Below are positions 39,734 through 50,800 of a stretch of DNA of 64,000 nt, piece after piece. The translations under genes were made by a program, and so were the position numbers. The stretch lies in assembly GCA_035578175.1 (NCBI GenBank), contig JAQMRL010000006.1, positions 53,110,001 through 53,174,000 of the forward strand, given 5' to 3'. The notes beneath the pieces were generated by a model. It ran no database searches, was not told where the DNA came from, and saw only the letters and a list, made by a program, of their open reading frames with translations. Source of the DNA: Catonia carolina (Eukaryota; Arthropoda; Insecta; Hemiptera; Achilidae). Each line of letters begins with the position of its first letter. Positions within the stretch are counted from its first letter, which is position 1.

Positions 39734-41823
39734 AATCGCTAAAAACATGTTTTTTGGGTTCAGGGAGTCTGAAAACGTGTAGATCCGGTGAAAATTTGAT
39801 TTCGAAAAATCGACATGAAAACAATATTGTACTTCCTATATGTTCATAATTATAGGCAAGAGAAAGTAAAAATGGAGCTCGTTAGGTTTTCTAAATTATA
39901 CTGATTCCAGTTATGCAACGTAATCAATTATAAACCCGTTACCATTGGTTTTAGGTTCAACGAATCCAATTACATCAAGCAGCAAAAAGAGTAAGTGTAA
40001 AATAACTATTTCGGGTAATTCTAGGTTTTACAAAATAAATAATATAGTATTAGCCGAGACAAAGAAAGAATTTGAGGATATCTTAAATGGAATGGATGAG
40101 ATCATGAGAAAGGATTACTTCATGAAAATTAATAAGAACAAAACGAAAGTGTTGTGCAGCAACAAGAATGGTTTAGAAGAGATGGGAAATGTAAAAGTAG
40201 GCAACTTAAACTTACAGGAAGTTGGGGAATTCTGCTATCTAGAGAGTAAAATAACAAAGGATGGTAGAAGCACAAGTGATATCAAAAGTAGAATTGCTCA
40301 AGCTGGAAATCCTTTGAAATAAAAAACAGCTTACTGACTACAAACATTGATTTACAGATTAGGAAAAATTTCTTAAAACATTATGTTTGGAGTGTAGCAT
40401 TGTACGGGGAGTGAAACGTGGATGATAGGGGCTGTAGAAAAGAAGAGGCTAGAAACTTTTGAAATGTGGTGTTATAGGAAAATGTTAAAGATTAGGTGGG
40501 TGGACAAAATAAGTAATTTAGAGGTTCTTAGGCGAGTGGATGAAAAAAGAAGTATATGGAAGCATCTAACCAGAAGAAGAGATAGGCCAGTGGGGCATAT
40601 CTTAAGACATCCAGGAATTGGGCTATCAATAATGGAGGGTAATATTGAGGGAGTAAAGTGTAGGGGGAAGCAAAGATTATAATATTTAAAGTAAATTACA
40701 AAAGATGTAGAGTGTTACAGGTAAGTAGATATGAAACGACTTGCGCAGCATAGAACAGCTTGGAGAACTGCATCAAACGAGTCGAGAGACTGATGACAAA
40801 AAAATAAAAAATAAATAAGAAGCATAAATATATGTAATTTTTTTTGTTTTGAAGAAGAAAGGTTGAGTTTTCTCACCGAACCGGCAAGTTAAGGGCAACG
40901 ATAGCTATATGGTTTTGAAGTACATTAAAAAGGATACAAAAGAGATTCTATTCAATTTTTCGCTACGATGCACCGTTTAGGAGATAAAAAATACAAACCC
41001 TACTGCAAGGAAGAGGGTGCAACTTAAAATGTACGGATCATCAAATTTTTATGCAGTTTTTAACGCCAAACAACATGCCGTTATCAATTTTTTTGTATTC
41101 TAAAAATTTTAAAATTTCATATTTTTTAAATAAGGGTACCCAACCCTGTAGGACCCCGATCTAAAATTTGGAAAGTCACCCGTAATGAGTGAGTGCCGGG
41201 AGTGAGTGTAAAGTGGTCCTAATAAACATTCGCCAATTTAAGCGGTCTTCATGGTGTTACAAAGAAAAACCTAAAATCTGCAACCCCGAAAAAGACGAAA
41301 TTTTGTTTTTTGAGTTTTTTCAGCGAACCGGCGGGTTAAGAGCAACTTTATATTTAAGATATGGGATTAACGTACTTCGGGAGGGGAACAAAAATGGTCG
41401 CAGTGGCATTTGCGCTACGAAACTTCGTTAAAAATTTCGAAATATTCGGGCGCCTCCCCTGAGCCTCCGGAAAGAGGTACCTTAAATTTGGCATTTTTCC
41501 CCGGGGGTTTCAGCCGACGCCCGACATAAAGGTCCTCAGGGATTTTACTCTCAGAAATTTGAAATCAAACGGGATTTGAACCCCGGAAACTTTGTCTTCG
41601 TATATCAGGTCAAACTGATACATAATATTGAGTCTAATTTTTTTTATTTTTTACTTTTTAGACACAATGACTTTCTCCAACTGATTAGTCAGAAAAATTT
41701 AGAGTAAGTAAAAAGAGAAATTAAAATACTCTAATTATGACTTAGCTACAAACTAATAAAAGGGAATTATAAAAATATGTTCATTCACGCAATAGATACT
41801 GCAGTGGTCTTCAACCTTACCAT

Positions 41824-41856
<33 letters not shown>

Positions 41857-44800
41857 TAAAATCTCTCTATAGCGGAATTGAAGGGACCATGAGATACCGC
41901 CGCTATAAAGAGAGTTCCGTTATAGAGAGAGCGAGTAATTAACGGTGGGAGGGAAGTTGGAGTACTAATTTTTCTGTACAAAATAACTTATATACGTATG
42001 TAAATGGTGCATGGAATAAGTTTTTGAAAAACTACTGAATAGATAACTTTATGACGAATGTTTAATATTGTAGATTACTTCAATACAGTGAGATATTTAA
42101 ATTAATTACCTACATAAAGTGTAGGTTATTAACTTAACAAGAAATTTGGATACAAACTGGTTTTATTAGATGTTGTGTTACTAATGTTTAACAATAGAAT
42201 TTCACTTTTCGTATTGAACTTTTTTCAATAATCATTCATACAGTACATACCACAATAGATAGCCTAAAATTAATTAGCACTGAAACTCAGTTTTTACTGA
42301 ACAGTAATAAACATAAGATACATACAATTAAAATCTCCTAAAACATAGGCTACACAAACACAAAAAAAATACACAGTACAGTATATTTTTTTTTGTTATT
42401 AAGGAAACAATGACTGTGAAGTACATTTCATTTCGTAAAATAAGTTGTAAATTTTGTTTCGTTTTCAATTCATAAAACATGTCTTCAACCTCATTTTCAA
42501 TGTTTAAAACTTGTAAATTTTCATTTACATGGCAATGACAGTACGTTGAAACAACAAGAATAGCGTCTAGTGCTTGTTTACTTGAAGGGACAACATTTCT
42601 GTTTCCATTTCATCGTCATTCACTTTCTTGCTCGTTGTTTTGGGCTAAGACATTTTCGATTATTGCATCATTGCCAACATCTGCTGAAGTGGCTAAGTCA
42701 TTGTCTGCCCCTACATAGGCGTCTAAATCCATATCCTGAAGATATTGTTTTGCCGCTATAGAGAGATTTGTGTGCCGCTATAACGAGAGTTAAATACATT
42801 ACCGTAGTATACGAAAGGGTCGGGGTCGGCAAATAATGCCGCTAAAGAGAGATTTCCGCTATAGAGAGTTCCGCAATAGAGAGATTTTACTGTTTATATA
42901 TACTAGGTGAAACTCTGCGGAAAACCCCGCAGAAAAGTGTAAATTTGTTTTTATAGAACGTCTCCTGCCTCTTTGTCATCCCCCTATTGGACGACTATCC
43001 ATTAATTTCCTAATGAATGGCAATAATTTCTAAAAAGAATCGAAAAAGTATATTAGCTCTCAAAAGAACTGTTTATAAGTAAAGCAAAATATAGCAGAAC
43101 TCACTGTACGCGACTCAAAGTAACAAAAAACACGTTGGAAAGTCCGAAGTGATGTGTCACTGCCAATGCGTTGGTATAGCCTGATTTTTGTAAGGAGAGC
43201 ACTGGGCAAAACGTGCGTATGCGTTAGAGTAGTCTTGTATGTATTGCAATAGTGCAGCGTATACAATCAACAATGGAACAGAATGATTACAAAATACAAT
43301 GGGTGTTGCCAATTTTTAACAATGCTTTGACTGTACATCTAAGTGTAGGTCGGAGGGGCATGCAGGGTCCAAGTCAAGTATGCGCATGCGTAGCCCAGCG
43401 CTCACAACAACAATTGGCTTGGCCTTTATACTTTAGTTCGTTGAACTTGGCCCCTCCAACTTGAAATAGCTGTGCGAGATGTGGGAGGGATGGATAGAGA
43501 AAGAGAAAGATATATGCTTAGAGTAGTACTGCATTCGGTACAAAGACTCATTATTGCTTACCGTATTCTCGTTCTTATTAACTTCACACGTATTATTATC
43601 TTTATTTTAGACCTCCTATTTTACGGTCATAAATCAAAATTATGGGGTTGTAAAGTTATGGGGTTGCCCATAACAGACAGGTGGAGTGTCAAATTATTTA
43701 CACTCAATCTGTTCGTTGCAGGGCTAAAATAAATAGTTCTGTTTCTTATCGCATGGTCAGCCAATTAAATGACTGAATCATTTAAGAACAGAAGAGGTAG
43801 AGGTGTAAAAGACACTAATCAGAGTTATCTTCTCTGAAAGTAATGAATTTCATTGTACAGCCAGACCCTGTGGTGAATGAAGTGAAGTTGTCATTTACAG
43901 AGTGGAAAATATGTGCTTTTCAGAGGGCTCGGCATGCTGATAAGTGTACTTTTCCACTCAGTGAGGAAGGCAATGGTAAACCACCTCATTCCTCGTTTTA
44001 CTTAGTAAAACCTCTAGAGGTTCAAACCAGCCTTTCGGCTGTTGACCTAAACAACAACAAATCAAAATATGATTTTGGTTAGTTTTCTGCAAATCTACTC
44101 GAACTACTCAAACAGACGATTCATTTGAGCCCACTTCGGAAAAAATCGTTGAAGGTTTAGGTGGTTAAAATCGTGTTAAAAAAACCTGCTCGCTATTAAT
44201 ATAATTATAGATAGATACATATATTATGCTTCCCAGAAAATTTGACTTGTAGGGAAGTTAACATTGTACAATGTACTATCAACAGTAATCTTATAATGGT
44301 GTAATCATACATATTGTGACACTTATTGCTAAGGTCCGTTTCGGGATCTAGGTTATTAAATAATCAATACACTAAAATTTACAATTACAAATATTTATTA
44401 CGCTAAAGGTTACAAAATAAATAAATAATTAAACTAATTATAATTAAGTAATACAATAAATGATTTAATAATTCACTTAAAATAGATAATAAACAATAAA
44501 TAACTTACTCTGACCGCGCTCGGGGTCTCTTTATATACCTATTTATAAAAGATCATTCCAGAACAAAGTAGAGAAATCATAAAGTACAAAAAATAAATAA
44601 CCTTTTATTAATGAATGCTAGAAAAATCCGTAGTAAACAGGTCAAGAATAGGTCTTTTGTAGATAGAAAACGTAAACAACCTGCCCCCCCTCATAATAGC
44701 TGTACACAATACCTGAACTTTTATAGTAGACACACCTTTATGGTCATCATTGTAAAACTGTCATTCACTGTTGCTATTATGTATTGTTATTTTTATTATT

Positions 44801-47800
44801 CCTTAACTATTTTTATGAATGGAATTCTGGAACCTCCGCGAATAATCCAGTCGATTCTGTCACAATATTAATCCAGTCGTTTGGAAACAAAATAAAAATG
44901 TATCTCCAAAAGATTTTTTTGGGGAGCACGGTATAATGAAAGAAAGTGTTTTGACTGTTTATACAATCAAAAAAAAATCTTTTGCAGTGGCGTCTTAGGT
45001 AGAAACATACTGCTAGGCTATCCAGAAAGTGAGATAGAAGGGATTGAATCGGGTCCTGATAAGCCTATATTAAAATTGGACAATGGTTATGGAGAAATCT
45101 ACACTGCAGGTATTTCACGATCAGAAAGATCATTCCAGTTAGTGTTTACATACCTTGGCCGCCCAGAAAATGTAAGTTCATATTATCTATTATTAATATA
45201 AAAAGGAAGTATAACATATTTAGTCCAGATAGATCATTGCGATCCTGTTTTGTAAGAACGTGCTAACTGACATTTTTGGCGAAAAATGGTTAATTGCAGT
45301 ATGAATGTCCTAAAGATGTATACTTTTATGAGTAAGAAAAAGACAACTGTATAAGGAATAGTTAAATGTCGTCAAAGTTAGATGTCGGTTTTTAGTGAAC
45401 ATTTTTAAATTCTGATCTGTAAAAAGGAGTAAACTATCAGTTAGCTCCTGTTCATAGTTTCTAGAACTGTCACATGAAATACGTTAGAAGGATTTAATAA
45501 TAAAAGGAATACGTAAGATCTAATTTGGCCATAATAAAATGAGTAATACGAGTATGTGCTAATATTAGCTTTCTACCTGAAGAACTTCTGCCCAAAACAG
45601 ACAGGTGGAGTGTCAAATTATTTACACTCAATCTGTTCGTTGCAGGGCTAAAATAAATAGTTCTGTTTCTTATCACATGGTCAGCCAATTAAATGACTGA
45701 ATCATTTAAGAACAGAAGAGGTAGAGGTGTAAAAGACACTAATCAGAGTTATCTCCTCTGAAAGTAATGAATTTCATTGTACAGCCAGACCCTGTAGTGA
45801 ATGAAGTGAAAGTGTCATTTACAGAGTGGAAAATATGTGCTTTTCAGAGGGCCCGGAATGCTGATAAGCGTACTTTTCCACTTAGTGAGGAAGGCAATGG
45901 TAAACCACCTCACTCCTCGTTTTACTTAGTAAAACCTCTAGAGGTTCAAACGACCCTTTCGGCTGTTGACCTAAACAACAAAAACACAACCTGAAGAACT
46001 ATTTAGGTTATATGTTACGTACATTATGTGCAGTGGTTACTTCTTTTGCTTCTCCTGAACAATTATATCAATGTGGGTTAGACCCTTCTTACAAAACAGG
46101 GTCGATTGTATACTTTTTAATTTCTCTTGGCTATATGAATATATAGGAAGGAAAGTATTGTTTTCATGTCGATTTTTCGAAATCGAGTTTTCACCGGATT
46201 TACACGTTTTCAGACCCCCTGAACCCAAAAAAACATGTTTTTAGCGATTGGTGTGTGTGAGTGTATGTATGTGCGTTTGTGTGTGTGTGTGTGTGTGTGC
46301 GTGTGTGTTTGTGCGTGTGTGTGTGTGTGTGTGTGCGCGCGCGCGCGTGCGTGTGCGCGTGTGTGTGTGCGCGCGCGTGCGTGTGTGTATGTGTGTGTGT
46401 TTGTGTGCGTGTGTGTGTGTGTGTGCGTGCGTGTGTGAACATAATATCTCAAGAACGGAACCTCGTACGAACTTGAAATTTAAGGTAGACACCACTACCG
46501 AATACGACACGTACATTTTCATTAAAATCGGTCAACCGGAAGTAGTAGCTTATTCGTATCACTTTTTGCGATTTTCTCAAAAAACGGCTCCTATTTTTTT
46601 TTTAAATCGCCTCATTTACTAAACTGGTCGACCTGGGTCTGAACAAGACTACACCTTATTTACACGTCATACACATCATCCTCATCTCATTGGGTCATGG
46701 GGTTGCTTATTGTTCTGAATTGAACAGATTGCAACGTACACATATTAAAAAAAAACGTTTACTAAACTTTTTATGCTCTAGGGTAGGCGCCATGTATGCT
46801 GAAATTCTTGGAGAGGCTGTTTTAACGTAAAACATTTTTTTTAAGATTGCAACTTTAATATGCATTTTAGCGCAAAAATGTACTATATAATCAAAAAATA
46901 AAATTTTGTTACAGAAAATTTAAAATCCTACAACTTTTATTTCAAACATTTTTTTGTATAACGCTTAGTTTAGCGGTAATTAGCGATTTTCTGTTTTTTT
47001 CTCACGAAAACATGTGAAAAATCGATTTTTTAAAGATTTCAGCCTTAGTATGTATTTTACGAGAAAAGTGTATGATAATAAAATTATAGGAAATTAAAAG
47101 ATCTACAACGTTTATTTAGAGTATTTTTCGCTACAGAGCCTAGTTTAGCGTGAATGAGTGATTTTCCGTATTTTTAAGCTAAACTGAGGTTGATTTTCAT
47201 TTTGCGTTTTTCACTCATGATTAAAATACACTAAGTTTTTTGAGGTTAGGGTTTTTGTTTATTTCTAATGTTTTATTACTTAGGCTGTATTGTTCATTAT
47301 TTGCATTGGCAAGAGAAAGACGTGTGAGTGTTTTCACACCAAATTTTTAAGTTAAAAGTCCCAACCAACAGGTTTGCCGAAATTAAGGAACACCTATAAC
47401 ACCTTTATAGAAGAACTTCCGATCTCACTTGAAGAATTAAAAACCAAGCCAAAAAAATCTGATGTAAAACACTCACACGACTTTCTCTTACAAATACAAA
47501 TAATGAACAATATAACCTAACATTAGTAATAAAACATTAAAAATAAACAAAAAAAACTAACCTCTAAAGACATAACCTAATTTTAATCATGAGTGAATGA
47601 TGCAAAATGCAAACCAACCTCAGTTTGGCTTAATATTACGGAAATCTCTCATTGCCACTAAACTAGGGCTTTGTAGAGAATAATGAATCAAATTAATGTT
47701 GTAGATCTTTTAATTTCCTATTAATTTGATTTATTTTTTTTTCTGTCGTAAAGTGGATACTGCGGCCGCATCTTAAAAAAATCGATTTTCTTACAGATTT

Positions 47801-50800
47801 TCATGGAAAAAAAACAGAAAATCACCAATTACCGGTACACTAAGCGTTATACAAAAAAATGTTTGAAATAAAAGTTGTAGATTTTAAAATTGTCTATAAT
47901 TTTTATGTATACACCTCTGCGCTAAAATGCATATTAAGGCTACAATCTTAGAAAAAAAACATTTTTTTCAACGACAGAACAGCTCTCCAAGAAAATCAGC
48001 AGACATGGCGCCTACCCTATCTTGTAGAGCATAAAAATTGTAGTAAATGAGGTGATTTTTAAAAAAAATCGTAAGTCATTTTTGAGAAAATTGCAAAAAC
48101 GTGAAAAATGACACAAATAAGTTACTATTTCCGGTAGACCGATTTTGATGAAAATGTTCGTGTCGAGTCCTCTAGTGGTCTCTAGTCCTCTAGTCTAGTG
48201 GTCTAGTGGTCCTCTAGTGGTACCTAACTTAAGTTTCAAGTTCGTACCATGTTCTGTTCTTGAGATATTTTTTCCTCACACACACCAATCGCTAAAAACA
48301 TGTTTTTGGGTTCAGGGGAACTGAAAAGGTGTAGATCCAGTAAAAACTCAATTTCGAAAAATCGACATAAAACAATACTTTCCTTCCTGTATGTTTATAT
48401 AGGCAAGAGAAAGTAAAAATTCCTGTACTTCAACTCCTCTTTTAAAAAAATCCACTAAATATACCCAACCCCCTTAAGGGGATTAATAAAAAACCGTAAT
48501 ACGATATGTTTTCTTTCAAGTTTAAAAAACTGATTTTTTTTTATTCTACTCCTAAATACTGTGGATTATTTATCTGGTTTCCTGAAATTTTTTACACTTT
48601 TTTTTTAAGTGCATCGCTACCCAATCAGATTACTTAGAAGGAGGTAATTCAATTTTGATGTAATATTATTAATTTTTTTGTAATAAAATAATCCACAGTA
48701 TTTTTAGATCACACTTTGTATATCTAGTGTTGTAGTAGCGGTTTATGCTCTGGAGATTCAGACCTAGTCTGTTTTTAATTGGAAATTCTTTGGCATAGAA
48801 TAGCCATCACTGGATGACCAGTGAATAATTATTAAATAGTAAACCTTAGTTTTTCGCAGAAAAATTAGGTTAAGTTAATAGGTATAAGTATATGCGTCAT
48901 AAAGTAATTAAATAAAGTATTTAAATCTTTTATAAAATGTTTCATTAATTCAGTGCAACTTGCATTACAAGACCCACAACAATTTATACATTGTCGAATA
49001 TGAAGGGTACAGGGGAAAAAGCAACTTAGTCCAAAAAGTTCGAAACTTAGATTAATACGCCATTTGATACTCTTTGGTAAATATTTTCACGTGCTGAAAG
49101 CTACAGGGGAAAAACTAATTTAATCACAAGATATAGCCATTTGAAATATTGCAGCACAGGGGAAAAACCAACTCAGTCCATTCGGATCAGGGGAATAACC
49201 AACCGCTATACTAACCGCAATGCTAGCGACATAGGCGCTGGCCTTCTAATTTCTAAATTTCTCTTTCTCTCAGATCGTTTTAAACTTTGTTTTTGCCCTC
49301 CAGCAAAATTCCTGTTTTGTGACTTAGTTGGTTTTTCCCCTGCACCCTTCATACGTTTTCATGTAAATTTTGTGGAAATTTAATTTTCTGTTTCAGCCTG
49401 AAAATAATATGCATCACATCATCATGTTCACATTTTCTGGCCAACTGACAGAGGATTACAAGCTCCCAGCTTCACTGAAATTCCTTGTGACTTATGAGCC
49501 ATGTGCAGTCTCATCAACGGTACGACATTCTTGATTATTGAGTGTGCAAAGTGTAGGGCCTATATCCTGCTGGAAGGACTTTTGTACATGAAATTTTGGA
49601 GAATTAAGTACTGCTTGACTGCTTGAAGGAAACAAAGCAATAACTTAATTTTCCATTACTTACTACTCAAAATCAGAAATCCAACAGAGGTTGATTTCCA
49701 TTAAGGGAAATCATCCACTCATCATTAAAATTAGGGTGTGCTTTTCATTATTTACATTGGCAAGGAAAAACTCTAAAAAAATTGTGTAAGGCACGTCAAA
49801 ATAGACAGCCAACTAATGCACGTGATCATCTATACTTAACATCAACTTCAAGTGAACAATCAGGGCTACCTACATCAGGTTTTTGCGCTTAAATTAGGTA
49901 AAACTAACTTTCTTCTAAATATGTCAGTCCTGCTAGCAAGACCAAAATATCTGTAATATTTCTGCGTAAAATAAAAATAACTGAAAATTTTAGTAACTGC
50001 AGGCAGTGCTAACATTTTCAGTTTAAACGTTTTGTTTAAACATTAAACAGCTAAATGTTTTGTACATTGTATCATTAACTTTTATACAATAATAACATTA
50101 AAATTGGATGATTTTCATTCTATGTCATTCACTCATGATTAAAATTATTAGTTTTTATTTTAATTTTAGGTTAAAGATATCGTTCATTATTTAAATTATT
50201 ATTACACCACCACCAACACCACCACCACCAACACCACCACCACCAACAACAACACCAACACCAACACCAACACCACACCATCACCACCACCATCACGATC
50301 ATTATCGTGATCTAATGATCACGACCAGCACCACCACCACCACCACCACTATCCACCACCATTATCATGATCATTATCATTATCATTATCATTATTATTT
50401 ATTTATTTATTTATTTAGATTGTTTAGACCCATTCAGGATCACATAAAGTCAATTGTGAACTGTTGCCGCCATTCCTCTTGTTTCTCCAGTACTCTTTCA
50501 TAAATTCGCGGTGTCTAACACGACGTTCATCCGTCCATTTTGCCCTAGGTCTCTTCGGCTTACCCTCTGATGCAACTTCCCAGGTGTGAATTTTATGCCT
50601 GAAGGTTTTACGGTCTTTGAGGTCTGAAGGTGTGATATTTGCATCTCTTAGATCGGATTGCACTTGCTTGATCCAGACGGTTGTAATTTTGAGTTTCTGT
50701 GAGTGCATCAGAATCATATTTACTTGTATTTAGGTAGTGTGGCCTGACAAGTGTCAGGACCAAATAGGACCAGAGGTTGTTGAGGCCTTTGGAACATGGT

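Larger units (their letters stand above)
46118..47347 (+). repeat. HA copy with long GT/GC array and nested SINE
   Basis: Full HA. Its microsatellite site has grown to about 190 bp and it carries an SN1 insertion at 46626-46757. The pair of HA copies here and at 47451 are head to tail in opposite orientations. Confidence 0.85.

Noticed and set aside
43843..44082. Recurrent small protein [18 protein letters not shown] in several places
   Set aside because: It lies in RB repeat copies at several loci, with no conserved start context and variable ends; a shared repeat rather than a gene family.
46200..46622. Overlapping His/Thr- or Val/Cys-rich open frames on both strands
   Set aside because: Translations of a GT/GC microsatellite inside an HA copy.
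49141..49383. Open frame of 80 codons upstream of exon 15
   Set aside because: It spans a MITE and the adjacent intron and crosses the MITE's inverted end; no support as coding.
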